Assembly (NCBI RefSeq): GCF_006715725.1
Contig: NZ_VFNU01000001.1
Span: forward strand, 1,922,001 to 1,986,000
Direction: 5' to 3'
Source: Nocardioides sp. SLBN-35
Lineage (GTDB): Bacteria > Actinomycetota > Actinomycetes > Propionibacteriales > Nocardioidaceae
DNA length: 64,000 nt
The number at the start of each line of letters is the position of its first letter. The first letter of the stretch is position 1. A program made the translations under genes and the position numbers. This document shows positions 1 through 10,317 of the stretch, piece after piece. The notes under the pieces were generated by a model that was given only the letters and a program-made list of their open reading frames with translations, was not told where the DNA came from and did no database searches.

Positions 1-1128
1 AACATCCTCAAGGAGATCCGCCCGCGCGCCATGACGCGCGACATCGACTGGGGCATCGCGATCCCGCTCGAGGGCTGGCAGGACAACCCGACGAAGAAGC
101 TCTACGTCTGGTTCGACGCGGTCATCGGCTACCTCTCGGCCTCGATCGAGTGGGCCCGCCGCAGCGGCGACCCGGACGCGTGGCGCGCCTGGTGGAACGA
201 CCCGGAGTCGCTGTCCTACTACTTCATGGGCAAGGACAACATCACCTTCCACTCCCAGATCTGGCCGGCCGAGCTGCTCGCGTACGCCGGCAAGGGGGCG
301 CACGGGGGGAAGCCGCGCCAGTACGGCGAGCTCAACCTCCCGACCGAGGTCGTCTCGAGCGAGTTCCTCACGATGGAGGGCAAGAAGTTCTCCTCCTCGA
401 AGAAGGTCGTCATCTACGTGCGCGACCTGCTCGCCCGCTACCAGCCCGACGCCTTCCGCTACTTCGTCGCCGCCGCCGGCCCGGAGAGCCAGGACTCGGA
501 CTTCACGTGGGCCGAGTTCGTGCGTCGTACCAACGACGAGCTGGTCGCCGGCTGGGGCAACCTGGTCAACCGCACCGCCAACCTGATCGCCAAGAACTTC
601 GGCGAGATCCCTGCCGCCGGCCCCCTGTCCGCCGAGGACGAGGCCGTGCTCGCGACCGTCGAGACGTCCTTCGACACCGTCGGCGACCTGATCGGCCGGC
701 ACCGGCAGAAGCAGGCGATCGGCGAGGCGATGCGCGCGGTGGCCGAGGTCAACAAGTACGTCTCCGACTCCGAGCCGTGGAAGATCAAGGACGACGAGCA
801 GCGGCTCGCCACGATCCTGCACGTGATGGCGCAGTGCGTCGCCGACCTCAACCTGGTGCTCAGCCCGTTCCTGCCGTTCTCGGCCAACGACGTCGACAGG
901 GCGCTCGGCGGTGCGGGCGCGGTCGCACCGATGCCGGCCATCGAGGAGGTCACCGACCTCGACGACCCCGATCGCGGCTACCCGATCATCACCGGGGACT
1001 ACGCCGGCTTCCCCTCCTGGGGCAGGCACCCGGTCGAGGTCGGCCGCGCCGTCGCCAAGCCGACCCCGGTCTTCGTCAAGCTCGACCCGACGGTCGTCGA
1101 GGAGGAGCTGGCCCGGCTCGAGAGCTGA
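1..1128 (+). CDS. metG: Methionyl-tRNA synthetase, C-terminal part (5' truncated by window)
   Basis: Charges tRNA-Met with methionine in the cytoplasm. The reading frame is open from base 1, so the N-terminal Rossmann half with the HIGH motif lies outside the window. What remains includes the catalytic-domain segment [18 protein letters not shown], the KMSKS-type loop written as KFSSSK (bases 385-402), and the anticodon-binding helical domain with [11 protein letters not shown] and the Trp-containing segment [14 protein letters not shown] in place of KMSKS is common in this class of MetRS. There is no C-terminal EMAP-like tRNA-binding domain; the protein ends shortly after the helical bundle. 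An ATG at 31 is internal and not the start. The next gene follows after three bases. Confidence 0.96.
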   Translation, partial: NILKEIRPRAMTRDIDWGIAIPLEGWQDNPTKKLYVWFDAVIGYLSASIEWARRSGDPDAWRAWWNDPESLSYYFMGKDNITFHSQIWPAELLAYAGKGAHGGKPRQYGELNLPTEVVSSEFLTMEGKKFSSSKKVVIYVRDLLARYQPDAFRYFVAAAGPESQDSDFTWAEFVRRTNDELVAGWGNLVNRTANLIAKNFGEIPAAGPLSAEDEAVLATVETSFDTVGDLIGRHRQKQAIGEAMRAVAEVNKYVSDSEPWKIKDDEQRLATILHVMAQCVADLNLVLSPFLPFSANDVDRALGGAGAVAPMPAIEEVTDLDDPDRGYPIITGDYAGFPSWGRHPVEVGRAVAKPTPVFVKLDPTVVEEELARLES

Positions 1129-1131
1129 GTG

Positions 1132-2106
1132 ATGAGCCGTCGTCCCCGAGTGGTCGCCGTCGCCGTCGCGACGACGGTGGTCGTCGCTGCGCTCGGCGGT
1201 TTGGCGTGGGTGCGTGCCTCGTCGTCCGACGAGGCGGCCGCCGCAGCGAGGCGTTACGTCGACCTGGTCGCCTCGGGCGACGAGGACGAGCTCGCCGGCC
1301 TGGCGGCGATGACGGCGGAGGACACGGCTGCGCTCGACGATGCGGCCGGACTGCTGGCCGCCGCGGACGAGCGGATCGACGTCGTGTCCATCGGTGACCC
1401 CGTGGAGAGCGACGACGTGGTCGAGGTGGAGGTGCGCTACCGGCTCGCGGGGGAGGAGCACACCTGGCCACTGCGGCTCGGCAGAGTGGGCGACGACTGG
1501 CGCATCTCCTCCCCGATGGTGGGCTCGGTCGCCTGGGACGAGCCGGGCGTGCGGAACGTCGACACCGACATCCGTCTCGGCGGCAACGTGCTCGAGCGGC
1601 GGCCGAGGGTGCAGGACGGCGACGGTAGCGGGGAGAGCGTCCAGCCGCTCTACCCGGCCGTCTACGGCGCCGAGAAGCGGATCGACCCCTACTTCACCTC
1701 CACGCCCGCGCTCGTGGCGGTGCTGCCCGGTGCTCCCACGGCCGAGCCGTCGCTGCCCCTGGTGGCGACCGACGCCACCCGGCAGGCCCTCGCCGCGGAC
1801 TTCACCGCGAGTGCGGACGCCTGCGGCGGCCCCGAGGCCTTCGCCCGGTGTCCCTTCTTCGACCTCGTGCAGACGGCTCGCGCCGGTGGTGACCCCTCTG
1901 CGCCGGGCTGGTGGCGGGGGCTCGTCGGGACGCCGACGGTCGCGGTCGACTCCGTCCCCGACGGCATCACGGTCACGGGCGCCTTCCGCTATGCCGCCCG
2001 CGGTGGAGTGCGCACGATGAGGTTCACCGCGACCGGTCAGATCGGGTTCGAGGCGGTGCGCCGGACGCCGACACTGGCCGGACTCGAGGTGGCGCAGGCC
2101 GACTGA
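1132..2106 (+). CDS. Unknown protein with N-terminal membrane anchor
   Basis: Function not recognised. The 324-residue product starts with a short basic stretch (SRRPR), then one hydrophobic segment (about residues 7-28) that would be a signal anchor, leaving the rest outside the membrane. Right after the anchor is a helix of the type seen in NTF2-like or lumazine-binding-like lipoproteins (AAAAARRYVDLVASGDEDEL), then a beta-rich domain with conserved-looking Trp residues. Two Cys pairs are possible (ACGG and RCPF). It lies three bases after the metG stop and is probably cotranscribed with it; a GTG at 1129 gives one extra Met-like residue and cannot be excluded. Confidence in the gene is high, in any function nil. 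Confidence 0.75.
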   Translation: MSRRPRVVAVAVATTVVVAALGGLAWVRASSSDEAAAAARRYVDLVASGDEDELAGLAAMTAEDTAALDDAAGLLAAADERIDVVSIGDPVESDDVVEVEVRYRLAGEEHTWPLRLGRVGDDWRISSPMVGSVAWDEPGVRNVDTDIRLGGNVLERRPRVQDGDGSGESVQPLYPAVYGAEKRIDPYFTSTPALVAVLPGAPTAEPSLPLVATDATRQALAADFTASADACGGPEAFARCPFFDLVQTARAGGDPSAPGWWRGLVGTPTVAVDSVPDGITVTGAFRYAARGGVRTMRFTATGQIGFEAVRRTPTLAGLEVAQAD

Positions 2107-2175
2107 GGGCTGCGCTCGCGGGACGTTCCCGGAAATGGGCTTGAGCCGACGCGGTCGCGGACGCGAGGATCGGCC

Positions 2176-3066
2176 ATGCCCATCGAGCACGACGTCTGGT
2201 TCACCGAGGACGCGGGGGAGTTCCTCGCCCGGACGGGCGACCACCTCGCCCAGGAGCCGGTGACCGGCACCGTGGTGACGACGATCGCCCAGCGGATCCG
2301 TGAGACCGGTCGCGGCGGCCTGGTCCACTGCTGGTTCGCGGTGGTGACCGGCCCGGACGGCGCCATCACGGGGATCGCGATGAGGACGGCGCCGTTCGCG
2401 CCGTACCCCGTCTACCTGCTCGCGATGCCCGACGACGCGGTCGCGGCGCTGGCGGCGGCCGTGCTCGAGCGCGGGGAGGACGTAGGAGGAGCCACCGGCC
2501 TGCGGCCTGCGGCCGACCTGTTCGCCGCCGCGATCGCGGACGCGACCGGGCGGAGTGTGGCCAACGGCCTGCACCACCGGCTCTTCGAGCTCGGCACCCT
2601 CGTCGACCCGCGCCCGGTCCCCGGGCGACTGCGGCCGGTCCGCCCCGACGAGGCGGAGCTGGCGCTCGCGTGGGTCCAGCGGTTCTTCGCCGACGCCGAC
2701 GAGCAGGCCGGTCGCCCGGCCGGGCACGACGGCGAGGCCGCGGCCTTCGGCATCGACGACGTGCAGCGCAAGCTCGCCGAGGACGTGCTGTGGTTCTGGG
2801 AGGACGCCGAGGGCCGGGTGGTGCACCTGATCGGCGCCAACCCGCCGGCGTACGGCGTGAGCCGGATCGGGCCGGTCTACACGCCGAAGGAGGAGCGCGG
2901 CCGCGGTTGGGCCGGTGCGGCGGTGGCCGAGGTGTCGCGGCTGCTGCGCGAGCGCGGCGACCGGGTGATCCTGTTCACCGACCAGGCCAACCCGACCTCG
3001 AACGCGCTCTACCAGGCGCTCGGCTACGAGCCGGTGGTCGACACCGTGCGGATCGACATCGGCTGA
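2176..3066 (+). CDS. GNAT family N-acetyltransferase
   Basis: Predicted acetyl-CoA-dependent acyltransferase of unknown substrate, 296 residues. The C-terminal third carries the GNAT core: IGPVYTPKEERGRGWA, in which RGRGWA is the acetyl-CoA pyrophosphate-binding loop, followed by the helix AVAEVSRLLRERG and the strand-turn NPTSNALYQALGYEPV typical of motif B. The N-terminal half has no recognisable catalytic motif and may be a degenerate second GNAT fold, as in many actinobacterial two-domain members. The start ATG follows a 69-base gap after the previous gene with no strong ribosome site. A palindromic repeat starts four bases after its stop codon. Confidence 0.85.
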   Translation: MPIEHDVWFTEDAGEFLARTGDHLAQEPVTGTVVTTIAQRIRETGRGGLVHCWFAVVTGPDGAITGIAMRTAPFAPYPVYLLAMPDDAVAALAAAVLERGEDVGGATGLRPAADLFAAAIADATGRSVANGLHHRLFELGTLVDPRPVPGRLRPVRPDEAELALAWVQRFFADADEQAGRPAGHDGEAAAFGIDDVQRKLAEDVLWFWEDAEGRVVHLIGANPPAYGVSRIGPVYTPKEERGRGWAGAAVAEVSRLLRERGDRVILFTDQANPTSNALYQALGYEPVVDTVRIDIG

Positions 3067-3070
3067 GTGC

Positions 3071-3240
3071 CCCTAGGTCGTGTCTCCCGCGTCAGCGCCT
3101 GCTACGCGGCGTTTCCGACTCGATCTGGCTGCGTTGGCGTCGCTCGACGTGCCATCCGGCACGCCATCGCTCCGCCGCCTTGCCAGATCGGCCGGAAACG
3201 CCGCTCGCGACGGCGCTGACGCGGGAGACACGACCTAGGG
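3071..3240. repeat. 170-bp palindromic repeat, copy 1 (MITE-like)
   Basis: The element has perfect 29-base terminal inverted repeats (3071-3099 and 3212-3240), each with CCCTAG outermost. A second, imperfect tier of pairing follows (3100-3124 with 3187-3211, sharing CGGCGTTTCCG). The central 62 bases (3125-3186) match, with roughly 80 percent identity by eye, the reverse complement of the core of the element at 5340-5505. No coding capacity is apparent. Its right end supplies the TAGGGT hexamer just before the esterase start. The shared core with different arms shows a repeat family rather than a terminator; there is no T-run. Confidence 0.85.
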
Positions 3241-3241
3241 T
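3236..3241 (+). promoter_or_regulatory. Leaderless-type -10 box of the esterase gene
   Basis: TAGGGT lies six bases before the ATG at 3248, the arrangement of leaderless actinobacterial transcripts. Five of its six bases belong to the terminal CTAGGG of the palindromic repeat, so the repeat end doubles as promoter sequence. Confidence 0.6.
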
Positions 3242-3247
3242 GCGGGC

Positions 3248-4147
3248 ATGGCCCTCCACCCCCAGGCCCGCGCGGCGATCGCCAACGCCGCCGGCGAGCT
3301 CGCCGTCACCGACCCCGCCTTCGACATCGCCGCCGAGCGCGAGCGGGCCCGGGCCGCCGCTGCCGGTCAGTCGGGGCCCGAGGTCGCCGAGGTGCGCGAC
3401 GTCGACGCGGGCGGCGTACCGGCCCGGCTCTACCTCCCGGACGGGTACGACGCCGTGGTCGTCCACGCGCATGGAGGAGGGTTCGTGCTCAACGATGTCG
3501 AGGTGCACGACGCGGCGGTGCGGCGGTTCGCCGACATCAGCGCGATGGCGGTGCTGAGCGTCGACTACCGGCGACCACCGGAGCATCCGTTCCCCGCGGC
3601 GCCCGACGACCTGTCCGCGGCCGTGGCCTGGCTCGACGAGCAACCGGGACTGGCCGGGTTGCCGACCTTCGCCCACGGTGACAGTGCCGGCGGCAACCTC
3701 GCCCTGGTCGCCGCGCTGCGCCACCCCGGTCGCTTCGCCGGCGTCGCGCTGGTCTACCCGTTCCTCGACCCGACGGCGTCCTTCGACTCCTACCGCAGCG
3801 CCGCCGACGGGTTCGAGCCCGCGGAGGCCGCCTGGTACTGGCAGCAGTACGCCGCAACTCCGGCCGACCTCGAGCACCCCGATCTCGCGCCGCTGCGCTC
3901 CGATGCGCTCGGCACGCTGCCGCCGACCCTGGTCACCACGGCCGAGCACGACCCGCTGCGCGACGAGGGCGAGCACCTCGTCCTGCGTCTTGCCGAGGCG
4001 GGCGTCGAGGTGGTCGGCACCCGCTACCTGGGCCAGGTCCACGGCTACTGGCGCCACGCCGACGTCTTCGACGCCGCCGAGCCGACCATGTGGCAGGTGG
4101 CCGGCTGGATGCGGATGCAGGTCGGGCGGATCAGCCGGGGTCGATGA
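3248..4147 (+). CDS. Alpha/beta hydrolase, hormone-sensitive-lipase (family IV) type
   Basis: Probable carboxylesterase acting on short acyl esters, cytoplasmic (no signal peptide), 299 residues. The oxyanion-hole motif HGGG is at 75-78, the nucleophile elbow GDSAGG at 144-149 (Ser146), the acid in AEHDPLRDEG (Asp235) and the His in GQVHGYWR (His265); SVDYRRPPEHPFPAAPDD between them is the usual family IV segment. The whole triad is intact. The start is supported by a TAGGGT -10 box six bases upstream. Its last 17 bases overlap the 3' end of the convergent GH43-like gene. The substrate cannot be told from sequence. Confidence 0.9.
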   Translation: MALHPQARAAIANAAGELAVTDPAFDIAAERERARAAAAGQSGPEVAEVRDVDAGGVPARLYLPDGYDAVVVHAHGGGFVLNDVEVHDAAVRRFADISAMAVLSVDYRRPPEHPFPAAPDDLSAAVAWLDEQPGLAGLPTFAHGDSAGGNLALVAALRHPGRFAGVALVYPFLDPTASFDSYRSAADGFEPAEAAWYWQQYAATPADLEHPDLAPLRSDALGTLPPTLVTTAEHDPLRDEGEHLVLRLAEAGVEVVGTRYLGQVHGYWRHADVFDAAEPTMWQVAGWMRMQVGRISRGR

Positions 4148-5312
4148 CCTCGAGCGTGCCGTCGTCGCGCTGCCACAGGCTCGCGATGTGCAGCTGCCGG
4201 GTCCGGCCGACCTGGTCCCAGGCGTGGTAGATCAGCCGCAGCGACTTGTGGTCCACGAACGCCGACGCGCCGCCCGGACCGAGCCGCCCGGTCGAGGCGC
4301 TTGACATCAGCGGCTCGCCGCGGTTCTGGCGCACGCACGGTCCCTCGGGGCCGGCGCAGATCGCGTACCCGGTCGCGTAGTCGGCCCGCTCCCACGAGTT
4401 GCCGGAGTAGAAGAGATAGGTGACGCCGCGGAACTGGACCATGCTCGGGTTCTCGATGGTGTCCCCCTCCCACGGCCGGTCGAGGGTGAGCAGCTCCCGG
4501 GTCTGCGAGCCGTCGGCGAAGCCGGTGCCGTCGGCGTTGAGCCGGCGGACGAACAGGCCGGCAGGTCGCCGGTTCACGACCCCGGAGAACTTCCACAGCA
4601 GCCACGGCACGCCGTGCTCGTCGACGAAGACGTCGGGGTCGATGACGCCGAGCTGGGCCTCCTCGTAGCAGATCGGCTCGCCGACCGGCCGGAACGGACC
4701 GGCCGGGGACGGGCCGCGGGTCAGGCCGATGCAGTTGTGCCGCTGGCCGCCCTGGGTGCCCGCCGGTGCGGCGTACGCGGCCGTCCAGCCGTTGCCGACC
4801 TTGCCGACCCCCGGCGCCCACAGGTCGCGACCGCCGTCGCCGCTGCGCACCCAGCTCGCCACCTCGATCGGGTCGACCCGGCCGCCGCCGCTCGTCGCCA
4901 GCGGCGTCCACGTCGAGAGATCGCGCGAGGTGAGTGTCGGGAGTCGCAGGTGGGAGGTGTTGGTGGCGTAGGCGTACCAGCGGCCGTCGTACCGGACGAT
5001 GTCGGGATCCGCGAACACCCCGCGGTACGCCGCCCCCGGCTGCCAGCGCGTGCTGCTCCCCGCCACCCGCACCGGCGCCGGCCGCCGTTGCGCCGGCAAC
5101 TGCTGGGCCAGCCGCTCGGCGAGCTTGGCCAGGTCCTGCATCTCGCCGGCGAGCACGTCGCCGGGTAGCGCGGTCGGCAGCGCACTCGCCTCGGGGATGA
5201 GCGGAGCCTCGCTCGGCGTGGGCTTCGCGGCGGGGGAGTCGCCGGCGGCCGAGCACGCCGACAGCGCCAGCATCGCCGCGACCACTGCCGCTGCCAGTCC
5301 CCGACGCCCCAC
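4131..5312 (-). CDS. Lipoprotein of glycoside hydrolase family 43-like five-blade propeller fold
   Basis: Exported lipoprotein, 393 residues from a GTG start, with a basic n-region, hydrophobic helix and lipobox LSAC (lipidated Cys20). The mature part has the GH43/GH62/GH32 propeller pattern: FADPDIVRYDGRWYAYATN near the N-terminus (candidate general base Asp), LGVIDPDVFVDEHGVPWLLW (second conserved Asp) and DTIENPSMVQFRGVTYLFYS (candidate acid Glu). Members cleave arabinan, xylan or related plant or surface polysaccharides. A purine-rich ribosome site (GGGAAGG) precedes the GTG, which supports this start. The gene is divergent from folC with a palindromic repeat between them. Exact specificity is not predictable. 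Confidence 0.85.
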   Translation of the reverse strand: MGRRGLAAAVVAAMLALSACSAAGDSPAAKPTPSEAPLIPEASALPTALPGDVLAGEMQDLAKLAERLAQQLPAQRRPAPVRVAGSSTRWQPGAAYRGVFADPDIVRYDGRWYAYATNTSHLRLPTLTSRDLSTWTPLATSGGGRVDPIEVASWVRSGDGGRDLWAPGVGKVGNGWTAAYAAPAGTQGGQRHNCIGLTRGPSPAGPFRPVGEPICYEEAQLGVIDPDVFVDEHGVPWLLWKFSGVVNRRPAGLFVRRLNADGTGFADGSQTRELLTLDRPWEGDTIENPSMVQFRGVTYLFYSGNSWERADYATGYAICAGPEGPCVRQNRGEPLMSSASTGRLGPGGASAFVDHKSLRLIYHAWDQVGRTRQLHIASLWQRDDGTLEVIDPG

Positions 5313-5336
5313 GCTTTCCTTCCCTCTCGCTGGTAC

Positions 5337-5342
5337 ACCCTA
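5337..5342 (-). promoter_or_regulatory. -10 box of the GH43-like lipoprotein gene
   Basis: On the minus strand this reads TAGGGT, about 24 bases before the GTG at 5312, leaving a short leader that contains the GGGAAGG ribosome site. It overlaps the left CTAG end of the palindromic repeat. Confidence 0.45.
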
Positions 5343-5505
5343 GATGAGTAAGTCCAAGGGATCGTGCAAGCGAGCGGCGCTCAACGCGTGCGCTGGCAAG
5401 GCGCAGGCGCGAAGGCATGCTGGGTGCACGTCGAGCGTCTGCAACGCAGCCAGCGTGCGTGGTGAGCGTCGCGCAGCGTGCGAGCCCTTGGACTTACTCA
5501 TCTAG
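5340..5505. repeat. 166-bp palindromic repeat, copy 2 (MITE-like)
   Basis: Perfect 21-base terminal inverted repeats (5340-5360 and 5485-5505), CTAG outermost at both ends, enclose a second imperfect tier of pairing and a 61-base core (5393-5453). The reverse complement of this core aligns with 3125-3186 of copy 1, including CTGGCTGCGTTG, CGCTCGACGTGC and GCCTTGCCAG. The arms differ completely from those of copy 1 apart from CTAG. It fills the divergent intergenic region between the GH43-like gene and folC. An ORF extension of folC into it (34 codons upstream of 5519) is spurious. Confidence 0.85.
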
Positions 5506-5508
5506 ACT
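5503..5508 (+). promoter_or_regulatory. Possible -10 box of folC
   Basis: TAGACT lies ten bases before the folC ATG at 5519. Its TAG is the right end of the palindromic repeat. No ribosome site is present between it and the ATG, consistent with a leaderless or near-leaderless message. Confidence 0.4.
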
Positions 5509-5518
5509 CAGCGACGCC

Positions 5519-6883
5519 ATGAACGAGCCCGTAGCGCGCCCAGCCGAGACCTTCGACGAGGCCGAGGACGCCCTCCTGTCCCGGTGGCCCGAGACCCGGC
5601 TGGAGCCCTCGCTCGACCGGATCCGCGCCTTCACCGAGCTGCTCGGCGACCCGCAGCACGCCTACCGCTCGATCCACCTCACCGGCACCAACGGCAAGAC
5701 GTCGACGTCACGGATGATCGACGCGCTGCTGCGCGCCCTCGACCTGCGCACCGGCCGGTTCACCAGCCCCCACGTCGAGAAGATGAGCGAGCGGATCAGC
5801 GTCGACGGGGAGCCGCTCGACGACGAGGCGTTCGTCCGCGCCTACAACGACGTGGCGCCCTACATGCCGCTGGTCGACGCCGCCGAGGCACACCCGCTCA
5901 GCTTCTTCGAGGCCGTCGTCGGGATGGCGTACGCCGCCTTCGCCGACGCGCCCGTCGACGTGGCGGTCGTCGAGGTCGGGATGGGCGGCTCCTGGGACGC
6001 CACCAACGTGATCGACGCCGACGTCGCCGTGGTGACGCCGATCGCGGTCGACCACGCCAACTACCTCGGCGGCACCGCCGTCGAGATCGCCCGCGAGAAG
6101 GCCGGGATCATCAAGCCCGGCGCGGTCGCGGTGCTGGCCCAGCAGAGCGCCGACGTCGCCGCGGTGCTGCTCGAGCGCGCGGCGGAGGTCGGCGCGACGG
6201 TCGCCCGCGAGGGCCTCGAGTTCGGCGTGGTCACCCGTGCCGCCGCCGTCGGCGGCCAGGTCGTCACCCTCCAGGGCCTGCGGGGTCGCTACGACGACGT
6301 CTTCCTCTCCCTCTACGGCGCCCACCAGGCGCAGAACGCCGCCACCGCCCTGGCCGCGGTCGAGGCGTTCGTCGGCGCCAGAGACGGGCACAGTGAGCCG
6401 CTCGGCGACGACATCGTGCGCGGCGCGTTCGGCGAGATCACCTCGCCCGGCCGGCTCGAGGTCGTGCGGCGCAGCCCCACGGTGCTGCTCGACGCCGCCC
6501 ACAACCCGCACGGCGCCGAGGCCGCCGCGGCCGCGCTGGAGGACTCCTTCCAGTTCGACCCGGTCGTCGGCGTGATCGGCGTGATGGCCGACAAGGACGC
6601 CGAGGGCCTGCTGGCGGCGTTCGAGCCGCACCTCGCGCAGGTCGTGGTCACCCAGAACTCCACCGAGCGGGCGATGCCGGCCGACCAGCTCGCCGTCGTC
6701 GCGCGGGAGGTGTTCGGCGAGGACCGGGTGAGCGTCGTTCCCGTGCTCGGTGACGCGATCGACGCCGCCGCCGCGCTCGCCGAGTCGGAGAGCACCGACG
6801 CGCTCAGCTCGGGCGCGGTGCTGGTGACCGGCTCGGTGGTCACCGTCGGCGAGGCGCGGGTGCTGCTGGGAGGCCGCAAGTGA
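5519..6883 (+). CDS. folC: Bifunctional folylpolyglutamate synthase/dihydrofolate synthase
   Basis: Adds glutamate to dihydropteroate and extends the polyglutamate tail of folates, an ATP-dependent Mur-ligase-type reaction in the cytoplasm. 454 residues from this start. The P-loop HLTGTNGKTSTSRM is at about 53-66, followed by the substrate segment RTGRFTSPHVEKMSERI, the Mur-ligase Mg site region VEVGMGGSWDATNVID and TPIAVDHANYLG, the carbamylated-Lys segment IAREKAGIIKPG, and the C-terminal domain with LLDAAHNPHGAEA. An in-frame ORF extends 34 codons further upstream, but that part is translated palindromic repeat, so MNEPVARP is preferred. The gene overlaps the next one by four bases (GTGA), so the two are translationally coupled. 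Confidence 0.95.
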   Translation: MNEPVARPAETFDEAEDALLSRWPETRLEPSLDRIRAFTELLGDPQHAYRSIHLTGTNGKTSTSRMIDALLRALDLRTGRFTSPHVEKMSERISVDGEPLDDEAFVRAYNDVAPYMPLVDAAEAHPLSFFEAVVGMAYAAFADAPVDVAVVEVGMGGSWDATNVIDADVAVVTPIAVDHANYLGGTAVEIAREKAGIIKPGAVAVLAQQSADVAAVLLERAAEVGATVAREGLEFGVVTRAAAVGGQVVTLQGLRGRYDDVFLSLYGAHQAQNAATALAAVEAFVGARDGHSEPLGDDIVRGAFGEITSPGRLEVVRRSPTVLLDAAHNPHGAEAAAAALEDSFQFDPVVGVIGVMADKDAEGLLAAFEPHLAQVVVTQNSTERAMPADQLAVVAREVFGEDRVSVVPVLGDAIDAAAALAESESTDALSSGAVLVTGSVVTVGEARVLLGGRK

Positions 6884-7260
6884 GCGACGAGCGCGAGAAG
6901 TCGCCCCGCCGCGGCATGTGCGCCGCCGTGCTCTCCCTCGAGGCGATCGCGGTCGGCCTGTCCACCCCGGTGATGATCGGCATCTCCGACATCCGGCCCG
7001 CCGTCGCGCTGCCGCTCGGCCTGGGCCTGGCCGTCCTGTGCGTCCTGGTCGCCGGGATGCTGCGCCGCGAGTCGGCGTACCTCCTCGGGCACGTCCTGCA
7101 GGTCGGCGCTGTCGCGCTGGGCTTCCTCGCGCCGCTCATGTTCGTGGTCGGCGGCATCTTCGCGCTGCTCTGGGGGACCGCCTACGGCCTGGGCCGCAAG
7201 ATCGAGAACGAGCGGGCGGCGGCCTTCGCCGACTACGACCGGCAGCATCCGAGCCCGTGA
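6880..7260 (+). CDS. DUF4233 family membrane protein
   Basis: Small integral membrane protein of 126 residues with about four hydrophobic segments (residues 14-33, 40-60, 68-85 and 87-105) and charged ends. It begins at a GTG overlapping the folC stop. Proteins of this family are regularly found directly downstream of folC in actinobacteria; the function is unknown. The pairing is established knowledge of the neighbourhood, not evidence of a folate role. The C-terminus is a short basic/acidic tail after GLGRKIENERAAAF. Confidence 0.8.
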   Translation: MSDEREKSPRRGMCAAVLSLEAIAVGLSTPVMIGISDIRPAVALPLGLGLAVLCVLVAGMLRRESAYLLGHVLQVGAVALGFLAPLMFVVGGIFALLWGTAYGLGRKIENERAAAFADYDRQHPSP

Positions 7261-7285
7261 ACTCTGAGTGCTGGTGACCGCTGGG

Positions 7286-7291
7286 TAGAGT
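7286..7291 (+). promoter_or_regulatory. Leaderless-type -10 box of secA
   Basis: TAGAGT lies six bases before the GTG at 7298. There is no ribosome binding site in the 37-base gap, so secA is probably read from a leaderless transcript. Confidence 0.6.
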
Positions 7292-7297
7292 GGCGGC

Positions 7298-10186
<2,889 letters not shown>

Positions 10187-10197
10187 TGCTGGCAGGG

Positions 10198-10312
10198 AGT
10201 TTCACCGGCTGACCGGTGAAACTGGCGCTTGGACGAGGAAGCATCCTCGTCCAAGCGCCAGTTTTGTCGTCCAACCCCCGCCAGTTTCACCGGTCGACCG
10301 GTGAAACTGGCG
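10198..10312. repeat. Three adjacent hairpins built from a repeated 11-15-base word
   Basis: Between the convergent secA and SGNH genes there are three hairpins: 10198-10208 with 10213-10223; 10221-10239 with 10244-10262; and a perfect 34-base palindrome at 10279-10312. The word CCGGTGAAACTGGCG occurs at 10213 and 10298, and its reverse complement occurs at 10279 in full and at 10198 in part. The first and third hairpins are thus the same sequence flanking a different central hairpin. Confidence 0.75.
10221..10266 (+). terminator. Intrinsic terminator of secA
   Basis: A perfect 19-base stem (10221-10239 with 10244-10262), loop AGCA, is followed by TTTTG. This is an unusually long stem for a Rho-independent terminator and is embedded in the hairpin cluster. 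Confidence 0.7.
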
Positions 10313-10317
10313 TGAGC

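Noticed and set aside
3071..3240. Long intrinsic terminator or tRNA-like structure
   Set aside because: There is no T-run or tRNA arm pattern, and the core is shared with a second element in a divergent promoter region where a terminator makes no sense.
5417..5518. N-terminal extension of folC by 34 codons
   Set aside because: The extension is translated palindromic repeat. FolC proteins begin close to MNEPVARP, and a -10 box lies just before that ATG.
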